From Chitinophaga silvatica (lineage in GTDB: Bacteria; Bacteroidota; Bacteroidia; Chitinophagales; Chitinophagaceae): a stretch of DNA of 64,000 nucleotides. Position 1 is the first letter of the stretch, and the number at the start of each line of letters is the position of its first letter. The position numbers were made by a program, and so were the translations under genes. Shown in pieces: positions 37,299 through 47,551 of the stretch. The notes under the pieces were generated by a model. That model was not told the DNA's origin. It worked only from the letters and a program-made list of their open reading frames with translations, and searched no databases. The stretch is from assembly GCF_003419895.1 (NCBI RefSeq), contig NZ_QPMM01000019.1, positions 51,727-115,726 of the forward strand, written 5' to 3'.

Positions 37299-39431
37299 TT
37301 AGTTACCCGGAGCGTACCTGAATTTTAATTGTTGATAATATTCCAATGTATGATCTGGTTTTTCAAAATTTGAAGGGAAGGGTTGTCCGGAGAACGTCTG
37401 AAAATATAGCAGGCAGGCATTTCTCCACCACTGTGCTTCTGTATGCTGGATAGCTAGCAACATGGCTACACGCTCAAATCTTTCCCCATCAATTTTCTCT
37501 TTTAAAGATTGCCAGGTTTGTTGCATATCCTTTACAGCACTCACACCATCTGTATATTTTTTGCATAAGGTTTCCCAGAGATTGAGTCCGGAGCTCAGGC
37601 GGTGCGACCAGCTTACATGGTGAAACCAAAGCAGATACTGATCACTGCAGGTATTGCTGTCTGCCCACTGTTGCTGAACCGCAGGTTGATATTGCACTAA
37701 AGCATTGGTACCGGTACTTGTTCGGTTAAAACCTAAACCAAATTTATCTGCACGATGATAGTATACCGGATTCCAATCTTCTCTTGGTAAATTATTGCTC
37801 CAGGGAGCAGGGCCATAGTGATGGCCATTTCCCATGAGGTGATGCAGTCCTAACGGCGTCATATAGTTTACCACAGCTTCGCGCGACGACATCATCATAT
37901 TCAGGATTGGCGTTTGAATATCCTTATCGTTACCAAATGTTTGTTTAATCCAGGAGCTGGCAATACTTTCGCTGGAGAGGCTATGATCCCAAGATAACCT
38001 GCCTATGGCGTACCAGTTGGCTGCAGCAAAAGGGTGCATAGTCCAGTTCTGTTCATTACCAATATTACTAACGGCGGCTATACCTGAAATTTTATGATCG
38101 TATAGGCTGCCATCAATTATTTTGGATATCTGGCTATTTTTTCCTTTTGCATAAGTATCCGCATCCAGTACTTCTTTGAATAACGGTGCCTCATAAACGA
38201 GATGAGAAGCCTGGCCCAGGTATTCCTGGGTGAGCTGAACTTCCAGCATTAAAGGAGTATTGGGCATGGCGCCAAAGAGAGGTGAAAAAGGTTCACGGGG
38301 TTGAAAATCTATAGGTCCGTTTTTCACCTGTACAAGCACGTTACTATGAAAGCGACCATCCAGTGGTTTAAATTCATCGTAGGCTTGTTTGAACCGGTCG
38401 TTAGCTTCAGGATCATATACAAAAGCACGCCAGATAACAATTCCGTTATGAGGTGCCACAGCATCGGCTAGTAAGTTGGCACCATCGGCATGATTACGGC
38501 CATAAGCCTGTGGGCCAGGTTGACCTTCACTATTAGCCTTTACCAAAAAGCCGCCGAAGTCGGGGATTTGGGAATAGATTTCGTTGGCCTTATTTTTCCA
38601 CCAGAGCTTTACACTATCATTGAGTGGATCGGCGGTAGAGAGATGCCCGATTTCTATGGGAGCAGAGAACCTGGCGCTGAGGTATACTTTAATACCGTAA
38701 GGTCTGAATACTTTTGCCAAAGCAGCTACCTTTTCGAGATACGGAGCAGTAAGGATATCGGCATTTGCATTCACGTTATTTAGCACTACCCCATTGATTC
38801 CGACGGAGGCATTGAGGCGGGCATAATCGGTATATCTCGGGTCCAGGAATGCAGGCAGTAAGTGCCAGTTCCAGATGGAGATTCCGGCATAACCCCGCTC
38901 TACATATCTGGTAAGATTATCCCAGTGATTAAGTAATCGCAATTGTACTTTGGGAGAAGAAACTACAGGCAAATCAGTAACAGATTGATTGGTTTGTAGC
39001 ATTCTTATGAATTGAAAAGTGCCATACAATACACCAATGGGAGTTTTACCTGTAATGATCGTTACTTTTCTTCCTTTAATGGTAGCATTACTAATAATAA
39101 AGCCTTCATCATTTGTATTATGGATTACAGGTAGATCGATCTGGCGGTTGATTTGATCCAGTGTTCCGATGAGGAGGGATGGAGCGGCCGGGGTGTTGAC
39201 AGGTATATTGGTTTGCAACATAGTGGGTAATGCTGCAAGCATTTCATTACGTATAGCAGTATCCGTTGGAGTATTTCCTAAAATCCGGACGGCTGAGGTG
39301 ATTTTTTTATATTCTTTTAGCAGAGCCGGGTCATTCACTGGCCGGTATCTCAACCATAGTTCATACCCGTCTTCTGCACTCAAATGCAGTACAGATAAGC
39401 ATAAGAGGATAATAAGGCTTAATTTTTTCAT
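37299..39431 (-). CDS. GH67 alpha-glucuronidase
   Basis: A 710-residue exported glycoside hydrolase family 67 enzyme that removes (4-O-methyl)glucuronic acid from xylo-oligosaccharides. The start at 39431 puts MKKLSLIILLCLSVLHLSA, a proper signal peptide, first; a frame 12 codons longer exists but begins inside the operator region. Typical blocks are DGYELWLRYRPV (about 22), the conserved NASVGINGVVLNNVNA (about 205-220), FGGFLVKANSEGQPGPQAYG (about 300-319) and VFGNG-like later segments (LHHLMGNGHHYGP). It is the first enzyme gene of the minus-strand arm, 75 bases after lacI with an operator between. Confidence 0.95.
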   Translation of the reverse strand: MKKLSLIILLCLSVLHLSAEDGYELWLRYRPVNDPALLKEYKKITSAVRILGNTPTDTAIRNEMLAALPTMLQTNIPVNTPAAPSLLIGTLDQINRQIDLPVIHNTNDEGFIISNATIKGRKVTIITGKTPIGVLYGTFQFIRMLQTNQSVTDLPVVSSPKVQLRLLNHWDNLTRYVERGYAGISIWNWHLLPAFLDPRYTDYARLNASVGINGVVLNNVNANADILTAPYLEKVAALAKVFRPYGIKVYLSARFSAPIEIGHLSTADPLNDSVKLWWKNKANEIYSQIPDFGGFLVKANSEGQPGPQAYGRNHADGANLLADAVAPHNGIVIWRAFVYDPEANDRFKQAYDEFKPLDGRFHSNVLVQVKNGPIDFQPREPFSPLFGAMPNTPLMLEVQLTQEYLGQASHLVYEAPLFKEVLDADTYAKGKNSQISKIIDGSLYDHKISGIAAVSNIGNEQNWTMHPFAAANWYAIGRLSWDHSLSSESIASSWIKQTFGNDKDIQTPILNMMMSSREAVVNYMTPLGLHHLMGNGHHYGPAPWSNNLPREDWNPVYYHRADKFGLGFNRTSTGTNALVQYQPAVQQQWADSNTCSDQYLLWFHHVSWSHRLSSGLNLWETLCKKYTDGVSAVKDMQQTWQSLKEKIDGERFERVAMLLAIQHTEAQWWRNACLLYFQTFSGQPFPSNFEKPDHTLEYYQQLKFRYAPGN

Positions 39432-39458
39432 AACGTTTACGGTTGACGATTTGCAATA

Positions 39459-39482
39459 AAAATACAATCGGTTGCGTAAAAA
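39459..39482. promoter_or_regulatory. LacI-type operator upstream of GH67
   Basis: AAATACAATCGGTTGCGTAA, an imperfect palindrome nearly identical to the perfect one at 40599-40624 (the shared core is ATACAATCGGTTG). It lies 28 bases before the GH67 start, within the lacI-GH67 spacer. Binding by the adjacent LacI protein is inferred. Confidence 0.7.
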
Positions 39483-39506
39483 TCAGAAAAAATTTTGGAA
39501 TTACTG

Positions 39507-40541
39507 CTATTTGTTTTTCAAAGAGGAGTCGCGAATGATTAATTCTGAGCGTAACACAATGGTATTCGTTGCGTTAATATCGGTATTTCCATTCAGGTGA
39601 TTGGCCAGAGAAGTAACAGCAGCCTGGCCCATGCTATATCCTGGATAATTGACAGTAGTAAGATTAGGCTCGATAACTTTACTGATTGGATCATTATTAA
39701 AGCCGGCGAAAGCGATATCCTGGGGTATTTTAATACCAGCCGCCTTGAGGGCGATCATGCAATAGACAGCCGCGGTGTCGTTGGCGCTGAATACAGCATC
39801 GGGGCGTTCTTTGGCTTTAAATTGAAGGATATACTGAGCTGCTTCCGTACCCCATTCTTCTGTTAGATTTCCATTCAATACCAATTTCTCATCAAAGGGC
39901 AGTTTATGGTCGGCCAGGGCTTGTTTATAGCCCCGTAACCGGTCGGCATACACGTTGAGCAAAGTATTGCCACCGAGGTGCATAATTCGCTTACAGCCTT
40001 GCTGAATCAGGTGCCTGGTAACCTGGTATGCGGCTCCATAGTTATCTATAACTACGTTAGCGCCATCGGGATGGGCAGCAACCCTATCGAAAAAGATGAC
40101 AGGGATCTTTTTATTAAAGAAGATATCGAAATGCTGAATACTTTCTGTGCCATAGGCCAGAGATACCAGTAAGCCATCCACCCGTTTATTAAACATGGTT
40201 TCAGCGTTCTCCATTTCTTTATTAGCCTGTTCGAGCGACTGGGCGATGATCAGGTTATACCCTTCCCTGCTGGCAGCATTTTCCATTCCGGCCAGAACGG
40301 CCGACATGAAGCTACTATTCAGCCTGGGCACTATTACGCCAAGGGTTTGGGTACGCCTGCTACGCAGGCTGCTGGCAAAAGTATTGGAGCGGTAACCCAG
40401 CTGCCTGGCCGCTTCCGCAATTTTTTTACGGGTACGGATATTAATGCTGGGGTGATCTTTCAGGCCTCTGCTTACAGTAGTGGCGGAAATATTCAGATGC
40501 TTAGCTATATCGTATATAGTGATTTCTTTTTCTTCTGACAT
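39507..40541 (-). CDS. LacI-family transcriptional regulator of the xylan locus
   Basis: A 344-residue LacI/GalR repressor. The N-terminal helix-turn-helix and hinge are at about 5-60 (TIYDIAKHLNISATTVSRGL, KKIAEAARQLGYRSN). The periplasmic-binding-like sensor is at about 62-335 (TLGVIVPRLNSSFMSAVLAG, VFSANDTAAVYCMIALKAAG). It lies between the two arms of the glucuronoxylan locus, divergent from susC and just upstream of GH67. Two nearly identical palindromes flank it. A xylo-oligosaccharide or glucuronate-type ligand is likely from context. Confidence 0.94.
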   Translation of the reverse strand: MSEEKEITIYDIAKHLNISATTVSRGLKDHPSINIRTRKKIAEAARQLGYRSNTFASSLRSRRTQTLGVIVPRLNSSFMSAVLAGMENAASREGYNLIIAQSLEQANKEMENAETMFNKRVDGLLVSLAYGTESIQHFDIFFNKKIPVIFFDRVAAHPDGANVVIDNYGAAYQVTRHLIQQGCKRIMHLGGNTLLNVYADRLRGYKQALADHKLPFDEKLVLNGNLTEEWGTEAAQYILQFKAKERPDAVFSANDTAAVYCMIALKAAGIKIPQDIAFAGFNNDPISKVIEPNLTTVNYPGYSMGQAAVTSLANHLNGNTDINATNTIVLRSELIIRDSSLKNK

Positions 40542-40598
40542 AGAACGGTAGCCGGAAAATATAATTCCAACACAAATAAAAGAGGAAAAATTCTAAAT

Positions 40599-40624
40599 AA
40601 AAAATACAATCGGTTGTATTTTTT
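40599..40624. promoter_or_regulatory. Perfect LacI-type palindrome in the lacI/susC spacer
   Basis: AAAAAATACAA, TCGG, TTGTATTTTTT: 11-bp arms around four bases. The right arm covers the -33 element of the probable susC promoter, so bound repressor would block transcription. The rest of 40542-40914 holds no other gene that I trust. Confidence 0.75.
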
Positions 40625-40643
40625 AAAATTTACACTATATTCG
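40614..40643 (+). promoter_or_regulatory. Probable Bacteroidota promoter of the xylan susC operon
   Basis: TTG (40614-40616), exactly 19 bases, then TATATTCG (40636-40643), one mismatch from the TAnnTTTG -7 consensus. Its -33 part lies within the operator. It would give an untranslated leader of about 265 bases before the ATG at 40915. Confidence 0.5.
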
Positions 40644-40914
40644 TTCTGAGAAATGAATAGTGCATAGGACTCAATATTTATCTTATTTTCCACGCTCCAC
40701 GATTTAGACGTTATGAAAAAAGCTGCCAACTGCTGCCCAATCAGGAAGTTAGCTCATACTTTGGTAGGCCTCCATCATGTATTTGATGGATAGCCCGCTT
40801 TATATAAGCCACCACTCTATATTTCAGGAGATCAGAAACATTACAGCATCCACTAACCGACTGATCAACACGTTATTACAACCGATTTCATTTTATCAAT
40901 CAAAATATGGAAAA

Positions 40915-43900
40915 ATGATCAATCCACTTCTTCCACGCTATACCAAGAAATGGCAATTGCTATGCAGCCTCATACTGGCAGCCCTACTTTGCCAATTACC
41001 TCTTTTAACCACAGCACAACTTAGTAACCTTATTGTAAAAGGATTAGTAACCGACGAACGCGGACAACCCGTTATCGGCGCATCTATCCAAATAAAAGGA
41101 ACCAGTAACGGCACCGTTACCAACGCTGTAGGTGAATTCTCTATCTCTGCTTCCAAAGGCAATACGCTTATTATCACCAGCATGGGATTCGCTGAAAAAC
41201 AAGTGATAGTAGAGGATGCTTCCAAAAAATTTACTGTTGCACTAGTTCCCGCAGCCAAAGACATGAACGAAGTTGTTGTTGTCGGCTATGGTACTCAAAA
41301 GAGAAAAGATATTACCGGCGCCATCGTTTCCGTTAATGATGCTGCATTACGGGAAGTACCTGCAGCCAACATCCAGCAAGCCTTGCAGGGCCGCGCTGCC
41401 GGTCTCGAAATTCAACGTACCGGAACCGCTCCCGGAGCCGGCGCTCAAATCAGGATCAGAGGCACACGCTCTATCAGTGGCTCCAACGATCCTCTGGTGG
41501 TAGTTGACGGCATTCCTTTCGAAGGAAGCCTCAATGACCTGAACCCCGGCGATATTGCCAGCATTGATGTGCTCAAGGACGCTTCTGCAACCGCCATCTA
41601 TGGCTCCAGAGGCGCCAACGGCGTAATCATCGTTACTTCCAAACGTGGTAAAAACGGAGAAACCCGCATCGCTTACAATGGATACTATGGTATCAGCACG
41701 GTTGCCAATAAATATCCTGTCTTCAATGCCTCTGAATATCAATCCATGCGTAATATCTCTACCTGGGGTGGCGGATATCAGCCGGAAGAAATAAAATCCA
41801 TGGCTACCGGCAGAACTACCGATTGGCAAGACCTGATGTACTCAAACGGTCATCGTACCGATAATAATATAACCATCTCCGGTGGCCATGAAGGCAATAC
41901 CTTCTCACTCGGCGGTGGCTATTACAACGAAAAAGCAGTGTTACCCGGACAAGATTTCTCTCGCTATTCTGCTAAAGCTACTGTTGATACCCGCATTGGT
42001 AAAAGACTGAAAGTTGGTTTAGCTACTTTAAACCAGGTAAGTATTACTAACGGCGCTCAGTTCGTGGCTGGTAAAACAATGTTCCCTATTCTTGCCAATA
42101 GCCCGCTGATGCCGGCTTACGACAGCTTAGGAAAAGTTATTCCGTTACCAAATGGAAACCTCGACGATAACAACGCATTTACCTATAGTCCACTTCTTCT
42201 AAAGAATAATGATAACAACTGGGTTGATAAAATGCGTCGCTTAACTACCAATAATAGTTTTTATGGCGAGTATCAGATCATTGATGGATTGAAATATAGA
42301 ATGAACCTGGGCCTCAGCTATCGTCAGCAGGAAAATGATCAGTTCCAGAGCAGCAATACTGCTTTAAGACCAGCCTTCTTCAGAGGTAACAGAGGTAATA
42401 CCGCTTCTGTATTCAACGAAGAAGCATGGGGTTATACACTCGAACACCTGTTATACTACGATAAAGAAATTGGTAAACATCGTATAGGCTTCACCGGTTT
42501 ATATAGCATACAGGAAAATCATTTACACAATTCCTCTGCTTCCAAAGACTCTATTGCAGATGATTTCGTACAGTTCTATAATTTATCTCTCTCCAATGCC
42601 ACCCCATATCCAACACTGGGTGGTGGAGAAAATTCATGGGCACTGATTTCCTACATGGCCAGAGTAAACTATGCATACGATGATCGCTACTTACTTACGC
42701 TTACTGGTCGGATGGATGGATCTTCCCGTTTGGCTCCCGGCAGAAAATGGCACTCCTATCCTGCTGTTTCTGCTGGCTGGATCATCAGCAAGGAAAGCTT
42801 TATGGAGAATATTCCTGTTCTGTCAAACCTGAAACTAAGAGTGGGATGGGGTCAAACATCCAATCAGGCGGTTAGTCCATATGCTTCATTAGGCCTGGTT
42901 TCCAACAACAACTACCTCACTGCTCCAGGTAATATTATCAGATATAATTTCGGATCAGATATTAAAACAGGCTACCAACTGGTTACACTTCCTAATCCAA
43001 ACCTGCAATGGGAGTATACTCAAACCAATAACATAGGATTGGATTTCGGTTTACTGAAAGATCGTATCACCGGTACTATTGAGTACTATCATACTAAAAC
43101 AAACAATATCCTTTATAATGTTCAACTTCCTCCTACCAGTGGTGTTGCAGGTGCTTATCAGACCAACATCGGAGAAATGGAAAATAAAGGAATGGAGTTG
43201 AGCTTATCTACGGTTAATATTCGTTCGGCCAGTGGTGTTACCTGGACAACCGATCTTAATCTCTTCTTCAACAAAAACAAAATCCTCAAACTTAGTAACC
43301 AGGTTACACAGGATATTGCGAATCAGTTATTCGTAGGTTATCCTATGACTGCTATATATGATTACAAAAAGCTAGGAATATGGCAGTCGAATGAAGCTGA
43401 GGAAGCCGCTAAATATGGTGCATCTCCGGGTATGATAAAGCTGGAAGATCGCAGTGGCCCGGATGGTAAACCGGATGGTAAAATAAGTGAGGCATACGAC
43501 AGATATGTTATCGGTAGTATGGATGCTAAGTTACAGGGAGGTTTCACCAGCAGATTATCCTACAAGGGAATAGATTTCAGCTTTGTATTATATGCACGTT
43601 TTGGGGGATTGTTAGTAAGCCAGTTGCATCAGCCGGTAGCTTCCTATCTAACCAACATGGATGGTAAACGCAGTGGTATCAAAGTAGATTACTGGACACC
43701 TACCAATCCAAGTAACTGGTTCCCTATGCCATCCAACACTATCAGTACTATCAGTACTGCATGGACTACTCTCGGATATTATGATGCCAGCTTCGTTAAG
43801 ATCAGAAGTGTGAACCTCGGATATACTTTCAACAGTCATTTATTAAATCAGTTAAAAGCCCAACAAATTCGTTTGTACTTCACAGTTGATAACGTAGCTA

Positions 43901-44082
43901 CCTTGTTCTCGCCTTTCTTCAAACAAACAGGCGTAGATCCTGAAGGTACCGGAGTTGGCAACCAGGGTGTTGGTAACCCGGGCAATTTAAGAGCTAATGG
44001 TAGTGGAAATGGTGCTATAACCATCGGTGCAGGCACTCCTCCTACCCGCTCTTTCACTTTTGGCGCTAACATTACACTTTAA
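40915..44082 (+). CDS. SusC/RagA-family TonB-dependent transporter of the xylan locus
   Basis: A 1055-residue outer-membrane transporter without STN domain. I start it at ATG 40915 because this gives a standard signal peptide (KKWQLLCSLILAALLCQLPL, then TTAQ). An upstream in-frame ATG at 40777 would add 46 unlikely residues. A carboxypeptidase-like domain follows the signal (VKGLVTDERGQPVIGASIQI), then the plug (VVVVGYGTQKRKDITGAI, VLKDASATAIYGSRGANGVI) and the barrel. The lack of STN fits control by the local LacI protein rather than by sigma/FecR. It should import xylo-oligosaccharides with the SusD 20 bases downstream. Confidence 0.94.
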   Translation: MINPLLPRYTKKWQLLCSLILAALLCQLPLLTTAQLSNLIVKGLVTDERGQPVIGASIQIKGTSNGTVTNAVGEFSISASKGNTLIITSMGFAEKQVIVEDASKKFTVALVPAAKDMNEVVVVGYGTQKRKDITGAIVSVNDAALREVPAANIQQALQGRAAGLEIQRTGTAPGAGAQIRIRGTRSISGSNDPLVVVDGIPFEGSLNDLNPGDIASIDVLKDASATAIYGSRGANGVIIVTSKRGKNGETRIAYNGYYGISTVANKYPVFNASEYQSMRNISTWGGGYQPEEIKSMATGRTTDWQDLMYSNGHRTDNNITISGGHEGNTFSLGGGYYNEKAVLPGQDFSRYSAKATVDTRIGKRLKVGLATLNQVSITNGAQFVAGKTMFPILANSPLMPAYDSLGKVIPLPNGNLDDNNAFTYSPLLLKNNDNNWVDKMRRLTTNNSFYGEYQIIDGLKYRMNLGLSYRQQENDQFQSSNTALRPAFFRGNRGNTASVFNEEAWGYTLEHLLYYDKEIGKHRIGFTGLYSIQENHLHNSSASKDSIADDFVQFYNLSLSNATPYPTLGGGENSWALISYMARVNYAYDDRYLLTLTGRMDGSSRLAPGRKWHSYPAVSAGWIISKESFMENIPVLSNLKLRVGWGQTSNQAVSPYASLGLVSNNNYLTAPGNIIRYNFGSDIKTGYQLVTLPNPNLQWEYTQTNNIGLDFGLLKDRITGTIEYYHTKTNNILYNVQLPPTSGVAGAYQTNIGEMENKGMELSLSTVNIRSASGVTWTTDLNLFFNKNKILKLSNQVTQDIANQLFVGYPMTAIYDYKKLGIWQSNEAEEAAKYGASPGMIKLEDRSGPDGKPDGKISEAYDRYVIGSMDAKLQGGFTSRLSYKGIDFSFVLYARFGGLLVSQLHQPVASYLTNMDGKRSGIKVDYWTPTNPSNWFPMPSNTISTISTAWTTLGYYDASFVKIRSVNLGYTFNSHLLNQLKAQQIRLYFTVDNVATLFSPFFKQTGVDPEGTGVGNQGVGNPGNLRANGSGNGAITIGAGTPPTRSFTFGANITL

Positions 44083-44102
44083 CCGGATTTAACATTTGAA
44101 TT

Positions 44103-45926
44103 ATGAAGAAGTCAATATATCAATTCCTCTTTGCTGCCGCAGGAAGCCTAATGCTTACTACCAGCAGTTGTAATAAGAAATTAGAAGAACATCCATATAC
44201 TGTCTTTACTAAAGATTATTTTAAAACAACTGAAGGCTGGCAAAATGCGATCTATGCGCTTTATTCCGGCATGCGTTACAATTTCGGGCCTGAAGGTGCT
44301 ACTGGTATCGGAGTGGATGGTACAGATGAATTTACCTATGGAGAACAGCCAAGAAATGGAGCCGGTGGTACAGCCGACTACCTGACATTAGGTAATTATA
44401 CGCTGGATTTCGCTAACGGTGCTATTCAAACTCCCTGGAACCGTAACTACTCAAATATCAATTTGGCTAATGCTGTAGTTGATTTTGCTTCCTTTGTTAA
44501 TCTTCCGGATGCAGTTAAAGCGCCTAAACTGGGAGAAGCCAGATTCCTTAGAGCACAGTACTATATGTTGCTTGTACAACAATTTGGTGCAGTGCCTGTA
44601 GATTTGGGAAGTGGCGACCTAAAATTTAATGAGCAGCCATACCAGGGATTCAACCGTTTGCCGGTTAATGAAATACTTGTAAAAAATTACAATGCTATTA
44701 TAGAAGATTTAATCTTCGCATCGCAAAACCTGCCGGATAAACGCAGCGAGAAAGCATTTAATCTTTCTAAAGCCGCAGCATTTCATCTGTTAGCCAAAGC
44801 ATATATACACAGAGGTTATTCAGCTGCTAAACAGCCCGATGATTTCAATAAGGCATATGCCGCAGCAACAGAGGTAATCAACAATCCTGCAAAATATGGA
44901 GTAGCATTACAGGCAAACTATGCGGATGTTCACAAACCTGGGAATGATTACAATTCAGAAATCCTTTATGCAGTTGAAAGAATCCCAGGAAACAATATTG
45001 CCAATGAAGTAGGCGATCCGGGCAGCATTGGTGGCTCTAAAGGAATAGATGCCAATAACGATTTCGTTGGTGACTATACTTCTGTAAGGGCGCCTTTAAA
45101 CAGCTCTTCCACTCAACCTGTTTCTACCCGTACACCAACGTACGGACGCCCGATCAGACGTTTTTGTCCTACCAAATGGCTCTATGAAACTGCATTTGCC
45201 GATAAAGATAATGATAGCAGATATGACGGAAGTTTCCGTACCGTATACATGGCTTCTGTTACCGGAGGCGGATTTACTGCCGATAAGGATACTGCATTCA
45301 TACTTGCAAAAACAGACAGAATAGCCGATTCTCTGAATGGTATAAAGCCTGCCGGTGCACGCCTGGTTCCTTACAGAGTAATTAGCCCGAGTGAATTTTA
45401 CATCATTAGTGGATCTACAGATGCAACTGCTACCAGAAATATGTATCCAAGCCTTAGCAAATATGAAGATCCGGCTAAACTGGCTGCAAATGATCAGGGA
45501 GGCCGCCCCTTTGTTGTAAGCAAATTCTCTGAGCTCTACCTACTGGCTGCTGAAGCCGCACTGAAAGCAGGACATCCTGATGATGCAGTAACATATATCA
45601 ATGTACTAAAACTCAGAGCTGCCAGCAGAGCAGGACTTTCTTCAACCGAAATACAAACCCGGTATAACAGAATTAAAGTAAACTCAGTAGCAGAGATAAC
45701 CCTTGATTTTATACTCGACGAAAGAACCAGAGAGCTTTGTGGTGAAACCAGCCGCTGGCCCGACCTGGCAGTAAGAGGTGTATTGGTAGATCGTGTAAAG
45801 AAAAATAACCCGGATGGTGCTGCACGAATCCAATCATTCCACATGCTTCGTCCGATTCCGAAAGGACAGTTGGATGCAGTAGCAGACGACGATAAAGCAA
45901 AGTATCAAAATCCAGGTTATAATTAA
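44103..45926 (+). CDS. SusD/RagB-family surface lipoprotein of the xylan locus
   Basis: A 607-residue SusD homologue, larger than average. The lipoprotein signal ends at Cys23 (LTTSSC). Family segments are GEARFLRAQYYMLLVQQFGA (about 141-160), SKFSELYLLAAEAALKAGHP (about 474-493) and DFILDERTRELCGETSRWPD (about 534-553); the protein ends YQNPGYN. It binds xylan fragments at the cell surface and passes them to the SusC 20 bases upstream; substrate from context. The GH10 gene follows after 18 bases in the same operon. Confidence 0.94.
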   Translation: MKKSIYQFLFAAAGSLMLTTSSCNKKLEEHPYTVFTKDYFKTTEGWQNAIYALYSGMRYNFGPEGATGIGVDGTDEFTYGEQPRNGAGGTADYLTLGNYTLDFANGAIQTPWNRNYSNINLANAVVDFASFVNLPDAVKAPKLGEARFLRAQYYMLLVQQFGAVPVDLGSGDLKFNEQPYQGFNRLPVNEILVKNYNAIIEDLIFASQNLPDKRSEKAFNLSKAAAFHLLAKAYIHRGYSAAKQPDDFNKAYAAATEVINNPAKYGVALQANYADVHKPGNDYNSEILYAVERIPGNNIANEVGDPGSIGGSKGIDANNDFVGDYTSVRAPLNSSSTQPVSTRTPTYGRPIRRFCPTKWLYETAFADKDNDSRYDGSFRTVYMASVTGGGFTADKDTAFILAKTDRIADSLNGIKPAGARLVPYRVISPSEFYIISGSTDATATRNMYPSLSKYEDPAKLAANDQGGRPFVVSKFSELYLLAAEAALKAGHPDDAVTYINVLKLRAASRAGLSSTEIQTRYNRIKVNSVAEITLDFILDERTRELCGETSRWPDLAVRGVLVDRVKKNNPDGAARIQSFHMLRPIPKGQLDAVADDDKAKYQNPGYN

Positions 45927-45944
45927 TCTCTTTAAATCACAGAT

Positions 45945-47546
45945 ATGCTTACTATCAATAAATATACATCCCTTTTACTACTGGCAGCTGCTTGTTTAAA
46001 TACCGCCTGCAATAAAGAAGTAAAAGTAAATATACAGGCAACCGGCAATTTTGGTGATTCAACTATGGCATTAAAAGATGCAGCAAAATTTCCAATTGGC
46101 GTTGCTATCAACTATACTCCCCTCATGAATGAGGGGCAGTTTGCCTCCATCGTTAAAAATGCATTCAACTCTGTAACCTTTGGCTACGAAATGAAGCATG
46201 GAGCAATTGTACAAAGCGACGGATCATTGAACTTCACTAATGCCGATGCAATGATGAACGCAGTGAATGGTATGACTGTATTTGGTCATACCCTTTGCTG
46301 GCACCAGAATCAAAATGCTGATTACTTAAAGCGTTATGCAGGTATCATTAAACCACAGGCTGTAGAACTCTCTACCAACGGAGGATTTGAAAATGGCCTG
46401 ACCGGATGGAGCATCTTTAATTCCGGTAACCCGGCCGGTACTTCTACCATTACAGCTACCAACGATAAAAATGATGTTCATTCAGGCAGCGGTGCTATGA
46501 AAGTTGTAAACCCGGTTGGATATCCTGGTAGCCAATGGCGTGTTCAGGTATCAAGTACTGCTTTCGCTACTACCATCGGCAAGAAATACAATATTTCCTA
46601 CTGGGTAAAAGCCGCGGCTGCCAACGGATCTATCAGATTATCCTCTGGTCCTACCAATGCTCAGTACCAGGGTGATCAGACTATCGGTACCAGCTGGCAA
46701 CAAGTAAACTGGACCATCACAGCAGATCTGGTTTCTACTACCTTTCTCTTTGATATGGGGCAGGCTGCAAACACCTATTATATCGATGATGTAAGCGTTC
46801 AGGAAGTAATTGAAACCGGAGGTGCAGACCAGATAGTATTGAAGCTGGATACAGCCATGAAGAAGTTCATCACCGGAATGGTTTCACACTATAAAGATAA
46901 AGTACATGCCTGGGATGTAGTAAATGAACCATTCTCATCGAGCCCGGTAGCTATCAGAAATAATAACAATACTGCCAATACAGCTAATGATGTACTGGTA
47001 TGGTCTGATTACATGGGCAGAGGATGGGCTTTAAAAGCATTCAAATATGCGCAGGCTGCAGATCCATCTGCCGAGTTATATATCAACGATTATGAACTGG
47101 AATCCAATAATGCAAAGTTGGATAGCTTAATTGCTTTTGTAAAGGAATTAAAAGATCAGGGGGCGAAAGTTGATGGAATCGGTACTCAAATGCATATTTC
47201 CCGCTTAACCGCTACTCCGGGAATCGATAATATGATGAAGAAGCTGGCAGCAACCGGCCTCAAAATCAGAATATCAGAACTGGATGTAAAAGCAATGGCT
47301 GGAAGTGCAGCTCCTCAACCAACTCCTGAATTACTCGCTTATCAGGCAGTTATATACAAATATGTTGTAGCCTCCTATATGAAATACATACCAGCTGCAC
47401 AACAGGCCGGAATCACCGTATGGGGTGTGAACGACAAAAATAGCTGGTTGTATAACGGCGGTAAAGAATATCCATTATTGTACGATAACAACTACAATAA
47501 AAAACCTGCCTACAGTGCAATGCTGCAAGGTCTGACAGGTAAATAA
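45945..47546 (+). CDS. GH10 endo-1,4-beta-xylanase lipoprotein with inserted CBM
   Basis: A 533-residue surface xylanase. The lipoprotein signal ends at Cys22 (LNTAC). The GH10 barrel begins at about 45 (FPIGVAINYTPL, VFGHTLCWHQNQ at about 110-121). It is interrupted at about 140-290 by a carbohydrate-binding domain of the CBM4/9 type (STNGGFENGLTGWSIF, then WRVQVSSTAFATT, ending FDMGQAANTYYIDDVSV). It resumes with the acid/base Glu in HAWDVVNEPF (about 324) and the nucleophile Glu in IRISELDVKA (about 446). It cleaves the xylan backbone outside the cell to feed SusC/SusD. CBM insertion within GH10 is known from other Bacteroidota xylanases. Confidence 0.95.
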   Translation: MLTINKYTSLLLLAAACLNTACNKEVKVNIQATGNFGDSTMALKDAAKFPIGVAINYTPLMNEGQFASIVKNAFNSVTFGYEMKHGAIVQSDGSLNFTNADAMMNAVNGMTVFGHTLCWHQNQNADYLKRYAGIIKPQAVELSTNGGFENGLTGWSIFNSGNPAGTSTITATNDKNDVHSGSGAMKVVNPVGYPGSQWRVQVSSTAFATTIGKKYNISYWVKAAAANGSIRLSSGPTNAQYQGDQTIGTSWQQVNWTITADLVSTTFLFDMGQAANTYYIDDVSVQEVIETGGADQIVLKLDTAMKKFITGMVSHYKDKVHAWDVVNEPFSSSPVAIRNNNNTANTANDVLVWSDYMGRGWALKAFKYAQAADPSAELYINDYELESNNAKLDSLIAFVKELKDQGAKVDGIGTQMHISRLTATPGIDNMMKKLAATGLKIRISELDVKAMAGSAAPQPTPELLAYQAVIYKYVVASYMKYIPAAQQAGITVWGVNDKNSWLYNGGKEYPLLYDNNYNKKPAYSAMLQGLTGK

Positions 47547-47551
47547 TATCT

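Noticed and set aside
37299..39467. Longer start for GH67 (12 more residues)
   Set aside because: The added residues would precede a complete signal peptide and be encoded within the operator region.
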